A program made the position numbers and the translations under genes. Positions 22,101 through 31,600 of a DNA stretch of 64,000 nt are shown one piece after another. The DNA comes from Blastobasis lacticolella (lineage: Eukaryota > Arthropoda > Insecta > Lepidoptera > Blastobasidae). Location: the NCBI GenBank assembly GCA_905147135.1, contig LR990050.1, positions 16,056,001 to 16,120,000 of the forward strand, given 5' to 3'. The notes under the pieces were generated by a model. That model worked only from the letters and a program-made list of their open reading frames with translations. It was not told where the DNA came from and did no database searches. Numbering within the stretch: the stretch's first letter is position 1; each line of letters begins with the position of its first letter.

Positions 22101-24582
22101 GGTGGGGAGATCACTTCTACTACCCACTTGAAGCAAGCAATACATTTGCATCGCTTTCTCGCTCTCTGTGGTCTGGCGGTCAGACCACATAGATCTAATA
22201 TTTTATAAGTACTTTATAAGTAACATAATGTTTTAAACTATCGCGGTTATTATCACACAATCTAAGGGTAAGTCCCGGGTTTCCTACCTCGTACCTTTGT
22301 TGACGACTCGGGACGACTACTGTATAAGTATTTGAAGCAAACATTTGTTCGATGTCTTCCGTTCCATACCATCATGGATCTCAGTCAGTTGCGAGACGGC
22401 GACGGCGTGGACCAGTGGCAGGCGCTGTCGGAGGACCGGCCGTCGCCGCGGAACGAGACGCTGCTCAATATAGACGACGTGGACTGGTTCGCCGCGATCC
22501 TCTCTGGCGATTGGAAGCTGATGCAGGGTGAGGGTTACTTCTATATACCTACTACGGATCTCCGTGCCGATATGATGGTGATAATCTTATCATCATCTTC
22601 TTGGCGTTAATGTCCAGGCTATGCGCTCGCCCGCGGTCCGCCTTGACTATGATCCAGGATTTGGCAGATCAGGTAATTACAGTGGAGTGACTGCCATCTG
22701 ATCTTCGTGACCCTGCTGCCAGGGGAACCTGACCGGATTGGATCATATTCACCTACCTACTACGGAGTAGTTTTTCATTAAAACACAACGCACACTACTG
22801 AATTGCAAAAATGGCCTTCCTCTTTTATTAACTTTAGCCGTAATTTTATCTCCAGGTACAAATTATAACGGAAAATGGGACGACTGGTACGGCCCAGACG
22901 GGCGCCAGGGAGCGTACAACATGGCCGCGGTGTACGACAGCCTAGCCGGCAAGGCTATTGCCGAGTTGAACATGATGCCTGAAGAAAAAGTGTATGCGGA
23001 AAACAGGTAGGTGCATAATATGCTGTCATCACAGACCATAACAGTCCACTGCAAGACTTAGGGCCTCTCCTACGGAATGGAAGGTTATTGCTATAATCTC
23101 CAAGCTTGGCAGGCGGGTTGGAGATCGCAGTGTCATAAATATTACAATGGAAAATGCTGCTGCCCATTTTCCAGTCTATGGACACTCTTGATCTTTTGTC
23201 TCGAAAACATAAGTCGCTTTGTACGACACCCACGAGTGTAGGTAAGGGGTTGGTGCTATTCTACTCTGCCGGACACCACATGGCCAGTTTATGCTATAAT
23301 CAGTAGTAAACATCATCCCAAAAAAGGTTCACGATTTCAGATATCGTTACTGAAGCGTAAGGTCTATTGCCAAAATACTGCCGTATATTGGACAGAAATA
23401 ACTGCTGTAAAATGACTAGTAAATTCCAGCCAATGACAGGGCTTTATTTTGACAGCAGACCTCACGTCGCAGTATCGTGTGGATTTTAAAATCGCGGAAT
23501 CCCTCATTACTTATTTACATTCAATGGTTCCAGAGAGTCGGCTACAGTGCGCTGCGAGGGCGGGCCGACGGCAGAGTGCAAGCCGCTGGACGCGCCCTGC
23601 CTCTTCAATATACAGGAAGACCCTTGCGAACGGAACAACTTGGCCGACAAGTGAGTTCACCCAACAGAAATAATGCCACACACTTGGCCTTAGCCAAGAG
23701 GTCTCGTTAATCTACAATCGTTTGTTGTAGAAAAAATGTATGGGATTTGACATAAGCTAACGTTATCTGACATAAGCTGTTTGTGGTAGAAATTCTTGGT
23801 CCATAGACAATTCACGTACTTTCGGTTTACGAAGGAGGCGGATTGGCGGATGATCCTTCACAATCAGAGTCAATGTAGATGTTGGTAGAAATAGTCTTCT
23901 GGCCTTCGACCCGGCAATTTTCTACCATACACGCATTACGTAAGCGGAGCTGTCAATGATGGCTAGATCGGCAGCGGTCAATGGAAGGTTTTACCATAGT
24001 CTCCACGCTTGGCAGGCGGATTGTGGATAGTAGTGTTGGAAATACATACAACAAAAAACGCTGTAGCCCAATTTGTGGATGCCTAGTTGCTCTTACAGAT
24101 ATCAGCGGTAAATAATATCTAGTTCGGTTTCGTAGTGTCGTCTCTGTGAGTATATGCGTCACATTTACCGCCTTGTCTGTGGGTTGTCTGCTCTGTTGCA
24201 TACCATACGTGACACTATACCATACCAGACATGAGTGAGACCGATGAATACAAAACTGCCAATAGTACATCATCATCAGCCAACTGCAGTCCATAACTCA
24301 GTCACCATCTATCCAAAGCGCGCCATTTATATCGGCTCGCAGTCCGCATCCAGTCACTGGGAAGTAGGCGAACTGAAATTTGTTTATTTATAATACTTAT
24401 TTATCTGCAGGGAGCCAGAAATCCTGTCTTCCCTGATGGAGGCTCTGTCGCGGTGGCGGCAGTCGGCGGTGGCGCCCAACCTGTCGAAAGTCGACCTCTG
24501 CGGCGACCCCAAGTACTGGGGACACCTGTATTTCAACTTTGGAGACTTTGACCACAACGAGACGGACTGCCGGATTACGTAG
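4200..24582 (+). CDS. ARSB: Arylsulfatase B-type sulfatase, 12 exons
   Basis: Predicted secreted or lysosomal type-I sulfatase (538 aa; human ARSB is 533) that hydrolyses sulfate esters. Coding exons: 4200-4289, 5792-5951, 6973-7132, 11650-11744, 13109-13176, 13604-13757, 20576-20733, 21418-21566, 22385-22527, 22856-23006, 23534-23650, 24411-24582. All introns are GT-AG and phases match. Residues 1-17 are a signal peptide (hydrophobic, ending VACA). The active site looks complete: D28-D29, the CTPSR signature whose C67 becomes formylglycine, GKWHLG at 120-125, the AHSAVH histidines at 208 and 212, D275-N276 in TTDNGG, and K297 before LWEGG. The C-terminal third is cysteine-rich. An AATAAA lies at 24733. 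Insect sulfatases of this type have several paralogues, and plant-glucosinolate sulfatases of some moths belong to the same family, so the natural substrate is uncertain. Introns 3 and 6 are swollen by transposons. Confidence 0.95.
4340..4450 (+). repeat. Dispersed repeat in sulfatase intron 1
   Basis: Carries GACCGATTTGGATGCGGTTT after a GTGTATCTGT stretch. Related copies occur at about 21215-21300 (+), 5655-5710 (-), 29140-29235 (-) and 32060-32215 (-). This is a common lepidopteran interspersed repeat. The rest of intron 1 (4450-5790) is AT-rich with nothing else recognised. Confidence 0.6.
6700..6830 (+). mobile_element. Decayed LINE C-terminal fragment
   Basis: Contains AGCTGGATGCGGAAAGCAT and GGAGGCCTATGCCCAGCAG, the same block as at 487-602, but with an internal stop and frame changes. 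It sits in intron 2 of the sulfatase gene. About 6400-6500 also resembles another dispersed family (CTCCACGCTTGGCAGGCG) seen again near 23090 and 24000. Confidence 0.6.
7470..7730 (+). mobile_element. SINE-family copy
   Basis: Shares the body of a repeated family: GTCCGCCTTGACCATGATCC, then GGAGCGACTGCCACCTGACC, CCTGACCAGATTGGATCATG, and TTTTCCCTCACCGTAAGAGC. Similar copies are at 12240-12430, 13780-13980, 22590-22770, 30010-30300, 48770-48890 and 62755-63000, in either orientation. Those with a 5' head carry a tRNA-like A and B box. Confidence 0.7.
9890..9995 (-). mobile_element. tRNA-Ser-like SINE head
   Basis: On the minus strand this reads as a tRNA-like module with an A-box-like TGGCCGAGTGATTGCGG and a B-box-like GGATTCGAATCC. 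These are the RNA polymerase III promoter elements of tRNA-Ser. The stem pairing is imperfect and the module matches the head of the dispersed SINE family (see about 30235-30310), so I call it a SINE and not a tRNA gene. Confidence 0.65.
11188..11364. mobile_element. Hairpin MITE in sulfatase intron 3
   Basis: The left arm begins TACAGGTGTTACATAATAT and continues through GGAGTGCT and GTACAATTATT. The right arm is the imperfect reverse complement (AATAATTGTAC, AGCACTCCATTCAGTACACG, ATAACACCCTGTA). The arms are about 85 bp each, so the element is almost all hairpin. TA flanks on both sides fit a Tc1/mariner-type insertion. Confidence 0.7.
12240..12430 (+). mobile_element. SINE-family copy in sulfatase intron 4
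   Basis: Contains a tRNA-like head (GGTTAGGGGTTCGATTCG, CCGGGTTCGAAC) followed by ACGGTGAGGGAAAACATCGT, ATCTGCACATTTAGGTGACT and CTGGTCAGGTTCCC. Same family as the copies at 13780 and 62755. Confidence 0.65.
13243..13345. mobile_element. Short hairpin MITE (GAAGAGACTTG ends)
   Basis: The left end AAGAAGAGACTTGTCAAATG pairs with the right end CGCCAAGTCTCTTCTTATTT as an inverted repeat. A second copy in the opposite orientation lies at about 48612-48722. It starts only about 65 bp after the donor of sulfatase exon 5. Confidence 0.6.
13780..13980 (-). mobile_element. SINE-family copy in sulfatase intron 6
   Basis: Plus-strand words GATGCTCTTACGGTGAGGGA, CGACTGAATGTGTAACAATG and CTGGATCATGGTCAAGGCGG show the same family as at 7470, in the opposite orientation. 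It begins about 25 bp after the exon 6 donor. Confidence 0.65.
14361..14780. mobile_element. Terminal-inverted-repeat element, copy 1
   Basis: Ends are 30-bp inverted repeats: AATAGTAGTTTATGCAACTG at the left and its reverse complement CAGTTGCATAAACTACTATT at the right. The interior has a second palindrome around GTATTAAAAC and GTTTTAATAC. About 90 bp of right flank (to about 14873, ending GTGTAGATAAAA) also recurs at the copy near 58.5 kb, so the full element may be larger. Other copies lie at 54075-54360 and 57885-58535, both in TBC1D19 introns. Confidence 0.7.
15164..15495. mobile_element. MITE with exact 65-bp inverted repeats
   Basis: Bases 15164-15228 and 15431-15495 are exact inverted repeats beginning ATATGATCAAACGAACTTCG. 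Each arm contains the perfect palindrome GAACTTCGCGAAGTTC. The middle (about 15230-15385) matches the inverted right end of the neighbouring 4.8-kb element, so this looks like an internally deleted relative inserted against its edge. Confidence 0.8.
16573..16930 (-). pseudogene. Frameshifted DIRS-like RNase H fragment
   Basis: Two overlapping minus-strand frames together give one protein-like stretch. The first has a [19 protein letters not shown] block (read as [16 protein letters not shown]). The second has [15 protein letters not shown], then [13 protein letters not shown]. The [12 protein letters not shown] block is typical of RNase H in DIRS-like and related tyrosine-recombinase retroelements. 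A frame change between the two parts means it is not functional. No intact reverse transcriptase or recombinase was seen nearby. Confidence 0.6.
18997..19446. repeat. 90-bp tandem repeat, five near-identical units
   Basis: Units start at 18997, 19087, 19177, 19267 and 19357, each beginning GCACATTGCCTTCGTGATGG and ending ACCAACATCCAGGTGAATA or a variant. Within the unit, CGACCAAC plus CCAGG recurs every 45 bp or so, so the 90-mer is itself a doubled half-unit. Degenerate half-units continue to 19525 and at 19665-19850. A 90-bp unit is 30 codons, so frames on both strands stay open (194 and 166 codons), which I take as a by-product. Confidence 0.9.
21597..21790. mobile_element. MITE fragment (ACAAAGGTAC family)
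   Basis: Carries GAACTATCGCGGTTGTGTGA at the left and GCATGCAACTGCGTCGAAAT, then CAAAGGTACGCGGTAGGAAA, at the right. The same words occur in the better-preserved hairpin copy at 27654-27845 and a fragment at 22225-22315. It lies in intron 8 of the sulfatase gene. Confidence 0.55.
22590..22770 (+). mobile_element. SINE-family copy in sulfatase intron 9
   Basis: Contains GGCGTTAATGTCCAGGCTAT, CTATGATCCAGGATTTGGCA, GGAGTGACTGCCATCTGATC and GGGGAACCTGACCGGATTGG, matching the family at 7470. It starts about 60 bp after the exon 9 donor. Confidence 0.65.
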
Positions 24583-25140
24583 AGTGCCAAAAACCGTGGC
24601 CGAAGCTGTAACTGACTGTCGCCATTTTGAAATGTTATGACAATTCCAACAACGGGGTCAGATAAGTTTGTTGCGCTATAGGAGTTTCAATCAATAGAAA
24701 ATGACAAAACAATTGAGCGCGATGACCATAACAATAAATGAGCGTCTTTTCTTCAGTACTTTCCTTTTGGCGGGAAGTTAGTTTCTTTTACATCACATTT
24801 TCGGAAAAATTCACAGAAATCGGGAAGAAATTCTCTAACTGATGGTGAACCGATGGTAACTATTTATAGTAGATATTATCGTTAGCGCTCTTTTCGTTTT
24901 GTCTTTTTGTATGTAAACAGACTAAATCCTTGTGTCAAGATCGGATCGGATGGCATTCCTAATCGATACTAGACTTCTAGTTGAGCTAGAAAGAACGCGG
25001 CTCAGAAATTAACGACTGATAACGATTGATATTGATATTGATTGGTAATAGTACATTTTTATTAGTCCGTTTAAAGAACCGTTATTTTTGAAATATATTC
25101 TTATTTGAACAAGTACATAAGCAGTAAGACTAATATTTTC
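24583..25140. other. Spacer and 3' UTR after the sulfatase gene
   Basis: Holds the probable poly(A) signal of the sulfatase gene (AATAAA at 24733-24738) and then the likely promoter and 5' leader of the small gene starting at 25141. No other coding signal was seen. Confidence 0.5.
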
Positions 25141-25574
25141 ATGGATATTGATAAGTTCGCAGAAAAGACTACGTTAGTTTACCATTTAATTAAATACAAT
25201 GTTATAGTAACTAATTACCGACGAGATTTCGTGGAACTGCTTGAAAAATACGCTTCATTTAGTAATAATATTGTGATTGTGCCTAGGTATTAAGTTACAA
25301 ATAAAAAACACTACTTAAGATTTTGAACTGATGTATTCATTTAATCAACTAACCGGTAGAGAATGATTGATTAAAAATCAACAAACTAATAACTACCTAT
25401 ATTATACGGATACTATGTAAGTACACAACAAAAAATTTAATCAATTATTTTCTTAGATTTAAACAAAAAAAAAAAGAACATTTAGGAAAGGATTCTGAAA
25501 TGAAAGTAAATGAAACTAATATTGTTTCTAAAAGTTTACACTTAAAATTAGAAGAAGAAAGTGATGAATCTTGA
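25141..25574 (+). CDS. Unrecognised 87-aa protein, 2 exons
   Basis: Exons 25141-25286 and 25457-25574 join in phase (donor AG|GTATTA, acceptor TTCTTAG) to give 87 residues ending in TGA. The protein starts MDIDKFAEKTTLVYH, has a helix-prone first half with many aromatic and Leu/Ile residues, then a lysine run (KQKKKEH) at the exon junction, and an acidic tail (EEESDES). There is no signal peptide or membrane segment. I do not recognise the family. The ATG context (TTTTC before ATGG) is acceptable and no better upstream in-frame ATG was found. It is convergent with the HORMAD gene: its stop codon lies 28 bp from that gene's stop codon, so the 3' UTRs probably overlap. It could be a chromatin- or RNA-associated small protein, but that is a guess from charge pattern only. 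Confidence 0.6.
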
Positions 25575-25601
25575 AAATGTAGCATTATCTAAAAAAAATA
25601 C

Positions 25602-25607
25602 TTTATT
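25602..25607 (-). promoter_or_regulatory. Candidate poly(A) signal overlapping HORMAD stop
   Basis: On the minus strand AATAAA spans 25607-25602 and overlaps the TAA stop at 25605-25603. If used, cleavage would fall 10-30 nt downstream, at or inside the last codons of the convergent 87-aa gene. Confidence 0.45.
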
Positions 25608-28600
25608 TACGCTTTATCTTACTTTTCTTCGTCTTAACTCCTGTGACAATTTTATCTTCTTTATTCGCCTTCCTTTTAGTAGATTTCCTTTCCATGTCTT
25701 CTATATCCTTAACTGGATCACCACTCAACGGCAAGTCCTGATCCATATTCTCTACACTCACCAGAGCCTCCCTATACTGTTTTAGAGTAGAATCTTCAAT
25801 AGTCTTCTGTACCTCAGGGTTTATCATCCGACCGTATTGAGAAGCGTTCTGAAGAGATATCTTTTCCAAAGGACTCAGGGTATCCCCAACTGGGTCGCGT
25901 TGCTCTTGGGTCAAGGTCTCGGCGACCAAACGATCGACTATGTCTTGATCATCGGTTTGAAAATACCGGCTTCTAACTGCCTGCAGTTTCTCCGGTACTA
26001 TTTCTACCGGGGTTGTGTCGCTGTAAATTATTTATTGTGAATCAAGTTTTTCTGGTATCTCTCTAGTTTCCTTACAAGGCGCTTATTTGTATACGGCTAA
26101 ATTCAGTCGTATAAATTCACAAGCAAAAAGCGTGGGAGCAAGTCAAAATGGAATGTATTTCTCATAGAATACGGTCCATTTTTGTATCACTTATAAAATT
26201 GTTACGGGTCGCTCCGCTTTCCATAAGCCGTGATCCAAAAATTTATCTTCCACTTTGATATGCTCTCACGCTTTTTGCTTTCCTGCTCTTTCTACTCCAC
26301 TTTTCCTGGTCTTCCACATCCGACTCGACGATGTCAATCAATCGCTTCTTGGGGACCTCTCTGATACTGACAACTTTAGGCACCTATTTCCCACGTATCC
26401 ATAGGCGTAGGAAGAGGGGGGGCCGGGTGGGCCGTGCCCACCCCAGGATCGGGTGCTCACTGACTGTACATTGGCGATTGACTCGGCTTCATCGGCCACG
26501 TCAGGGGCCAGGAAAATAGCCCTAGATACGCTAATGCACGTATCCAAAGTCCATATGCTGCGGTGACTGCTTACCAGGCAGCCCATACATAGGCTTGTTT
26601 GCCACCTTAGTGGTATAAAAAAAAGTATCCCTGGGGCTTACGCAGCACGTATCCCAATCCGCAATCCCTTTGGACATGGGAACATTCAAGAGGCACATTC
26701 GAGTCTCTTCAGAGGCAGGCAACGCATTGGTAACTCCCCTGGTGTTGCTGATGTCCATAGGCGGCGGTGACCACTTTCCATCAGGTGGCCCGCGTGCTTG
26801 TTTGTCTGCTGTATAAAATAAAAACCTGACAAAAAGAACGTGACCAAACTAGCGCAGGCGCTCCTCAATCTTATCCTCAATGTCTCCTAACCCTAGAAAA
26901 TAAAACGAAGGCCTTGATACCAGTCCTCACCTCTCCGGCACATCTCCCAGGATCCCCTCGTTGACCAGCAAGGAGACCAGTTTCCTCGCACTGGCGGTTG
27001 AAAGTCCCAGCCGACGGGACAGCAGTACGGCTGATGCGGACCCGCGGGACGCACAGACGGATAGTGCGCGACGGAATATCGCTATGCTCTGGGGATTGGA
27101 TGTTGGTTAAGATGGCAATGCAATAGGCAATATATGTAGTAGTGTGTAAATTGTTAGTTATCTGTGGATTGCAAATTACATTATATTTTAGACACCCTAA
27201 AATTGGCCACGCATACTACATTTTTTAATGGATGAATAGCCAACATACATTTTAAAAATCTTTTTTTAAAGAGCTTGATCGCGTTAGAGCGATCATGTCG
27301 TTCCACTGTTACATCTATCACAAACTTGTATAAATAAATAAATATAAATATGCTTGGACAATTAACACAGCACCATCTAGAGTCTAGGGTGCTATAGATA
27401 CTGATAAACTACTTATACACTTTTAAACACGTAGTTATTACACATATAACAACCAAACCCGTAATAGAAATTAAACGTCATCATTTCAAATTCTGCTCGA
27501 CCGACATGTTAACAATAACATATTGAACCACTGAGGTCGTCAAATGTATATGAATTGGTTTTGTACATTCTATTTTTTTTGCCTAGGGAGGCAACAGACT
27601 GACGGTTCACCTGATGGAAAGTGGCCACCGTCAATAATAAACAACAAACCTCTCACATTTTAAGGGTATATTCCGTGTTTCCTACCGCGTACCTTTGTTG
27701 ACGAGTAGCCCAATATTTCCAGGTAGCCAGATGCATGCAACTGTGTCGAAATATCGGGCTACTCGTCAACAAAGGTACATTAAGGAAACCCGGACCATAC
27801 CCTTAATATGTGTGATAATAACCGCGATAGTTTAATACATTATGTTAACAGACCTCTCGCCTCTTGCTGCTAGCTTCCATCAGCGTGTTGTCAGTAACCA
27901 AAGCGGGATCCCGTTCTGCGCACGGGATGCACACATGTTGATCCCGCGTAGCACCCGCGCCTAGCCCGTAGCACGCCGCGTGTTGGACACTACCGCATGA
28001 CCTAGGCGGGAGTTGGTATTGTGTTATTGATAGAAGTTAGTCTTCATCCCAAAGTTGTGTGGTGTCCGGTGGTGTAGAATAGCACAATTTACACTCGCGG
28101 GTGTCGTACAAGGCGACTAATGATTTCGAGGTACAATATCTTAGAGTCTTCGTAGGCTGGAAAATGGGTAACAACGTTTTCATGTCCTGCAGTGGACTGT
28201 TATGGGCTGTCATGATGAAAGCTCTCATGTTTTTATTCAAGAGGGCGCTTTTGGTGCGTAAAAAATACTCGCACCAAGAGCTAACCGACAGGAAAAATCG
28301 GATAACCAAAATATAGGTATAACAGATATTTTTTAAACTGCAGAATCGAATAAATGACAATCAAAGAACAATCTCGATTAAAGTGGAATACAAATAGAGA
28401 AAACCTTATCCAACATTTTTAACAAAGGTTAAAAAAGGAGCTAGGATGCCACGGACAGACACCTTCACAGTTACACAGTAAGTTTTTTGGCTAGAGGTTT
28501 AAAAATAATGTAAAGATGAAAAGTTGTATGTTTCGTACGAGATATATTTTTTATATCTAGATCGTGCTTTAAAGCGTAGTAGCTTAGAATTGAATCACGA

Positions 28601-31600
28601 TCGTAACCAGTGATTCTAATGTAGACTCACTAGCCACAATTTCAATAATTGAAATCAGAGAATTGTTGGCATGAGAGTTACATAATTTGGTAACTTGTAT
28701 TTTGTTAATGGCAATTCGGTAATTGGCGCTTTCTGGCACGATTCGGAAATATGTTTTTATGGATGAAAATGTTCGTTACTGGCAAGTCAGCATGGGCTCG
28801 GGTTCCTCGCAGTCATAATTGTTGCAGGCGCAGCGCAGCGCTGTCGCGACGCGACGAGACGTATCTGCCATACAAATGAATAATTATCTAATTGTACCAA
28901 ACTAGGCGACGCAGTTGATTTCAGATATTCCAAACAAGGTAACTAAACCGACGGAAAAGCGTCGTATAATCCCCGACCAAGATACATATATTACAGATAA
29001 CAAATTTTAATGAATCTGGCTTTCAAATGAAAAGCTTGCTTAAAGAAAAAGTGAGCGCCGGGGATTATAAAGGGATGAAGAGGTTGGCGGACAGGAGAGA
29101 ACAGTGGCGATTATTCCACCGACAAGAGTCATATTCTTAAATATGATGATGGCTTTCAAATGCAGAAAATCGCTTCGAAATCCGTCCATCCGTTCGGAAG
29201 CTACAATACCACATACCAACGTGTGTATCTACTCGCTTACGAAAGAAAACTAAACTCGCGAAGTCACTTTTAACTTTATGATACCGATTTTGTACCGCCT
29301 AAATAAGCTTAGGAACATCGTAGGGCGGCAACTTAAGCGACGCCAAACTTTATTGCAATTGGGAAAATGTCACAGAATATTGATACTAACTTATAAATGT
29401 ATTTTTGCATTAACTTTTCGTTTTAGAAACGAATGATGGAGGCAATAAATTCCTATACTTAATTTCATTTGCGAGGTTGTTATCTGCAAACGGGCACATC
29501 GAACATCAGAATCACTGACCTTCATAAAAAGGCATTGTTTAAACCAAAACACTACTGTACCTACGTACAATCGAGTTCATTAATATGTGAGCATTGCCAA
29601 GACTTCAAATATAAATGTACAAGGAAGGGAACTTATATATTTGAGCAGATGTATATATGTTTGATTGATAAATCTGCTCAGATATGTAAGTACCCTTCCG
29701 ACTTCGACTGTACCTATGGAGATAAATGATTGGAAGTTGGTTTTGAAGTAACTAAATAAATTCTCATAGCCTGCTAAAAAAAGAAGGACTTACTTGTAAT
29801 ATCTTCCGCCTGCGTCATCATTGGTGGGTTTAGCGACGCCTGAAACATTTGATGCAAGTGGGAATCATACATAGATTAGGACACAGACATTTCTATTTAA
29901 ACTCACATTAAGCTTATAGCACTCGATGTCTCTGCCTACCCCAGGTGAATATATACAGTCATTCAACGAATTAGTTGATGACCTGACACTATGATAATTC
30001 ACATGACAATATGGACTAAGTTTGACCATGATCCAGGATTTGGCAGATCAGGTAATTACAGTGGAGTGACTGCGATCTGACCTCTGCAACCCTGCTACTA
30101 AGGAAACCTGACTAGTTTTAGATCATGGTTACACATTCAGTCGTCTGAATATGTAGGTTTCATCACGATAGTTTCCCTCACCGTAAGAGCATCGGTTAAT
30201 TTTCAACTAATGTACATATAATTCAGCAAAATAGTCATTGGTACATGGCGGCAGTGGGATTCGAACCTGATTCTCTCGCTGCCGAGTCGTATACCTTTAT
30301 TCACGGCTTCTATGCTCTGACGGTGGTGGCGGGATAATCAATAAAACTCACGATCGCCTCGTGGCTCCGCATCTCCTCCTCGGCCTCCCTGGCGTACACC
30401 CTGAGGGCCAGGCGGTGGTGCCTGGTCTCCACCGAGCCCACCTTGGCGGCGGCGGCGAGCGTGGCGCCGAGCGGGGCTTGGTATTCCCCCGGGGTGGCTA
30501 GGGTTGGGGGAGCCTTGCTGTTACTCACGATCGCCTCGTGGCTCCGCATCTCCTCCTCGGCCTCCCTGGCGTACACCCTGAGGGCCAGGCGGTGGTGCCT
30601 GGTCTCCACCGAGCCCACCTTGGCGGCGGCGGCGAGCGTGGCGCCGAGCGGGTCGGCCGCGTCCGCCGCGCTGCTGTAGCCGGGGGCTTGGTATTCCTCC
30701 GGGGTGGCTAAAGGTTGGGTTATCCAAATTCGAAGCTTTAAACCTTTTTAAAAGATTTAAGGAAAAAGCTAATCGACACCGGAGAGCTGGATCGGTCCTC
30801 GGACAGTAAATAAGTATTGCATTGTATTGTAGTAGTAATAAGTAGTGTTGTCAACGAGGCAACGCAGCTAGCTTTCTGGGCACCACTACGCGAGACAACG
30901 GTGTGAATGATTTATTTAATATGTAATATTTTAGTATTGGGATATAATTTTTATTTCTAATTGTAAATATATTTTGTACCTAAAATTGAATAAAAAATTA
31001 CGATCTAAAACAGAACTGAAGTTCAAATTCAAATTAATTTATTCCACACAAACATAGGTACAAAGCAAGAACATTATTGCATGACCACGTTAAGAATCAT
31101 ATTCCGTTGCACTACTGTGCAGTTGTTAAACCCGTTGCCAATTAGGACAGCGCCTGAGAGGAGCTCTCTGTCGCAATACTAATCTAATTCATCGTTTCTT
31201 CGAAAATTAGTGCGTACACTCGCTGCGGGGCGCCCTACACAGTCGAGTCGTAATCGGCGCTACACGAGCACAGCCCGACCGCTATAAATAATCCTGAGCC
31301 TCCCTCATACCCTTACAAACAGGAAAACTATAATGCAAACGTTTGCTTGGTATGAGAAATAGATCAGTAGCCGTATTCACAATGATTCGAAACCGTTTCC
31401 GAACATTTCGACACGAAATTCGTGAGCGGCGAATCCGAGTCGATCGATTCGAAAACTGTTATTCGGAATCCCGATAGATTCCACGGAAACTCTGCTCTCT
31501 ATAACATATGAAAATTTCATCAAAATTAACTGAAACCACATTTTCCTAAGAACTTTTACGGGGTCCTTTGTCGATTCCGTATCCGAATCCGATTTCCGAA

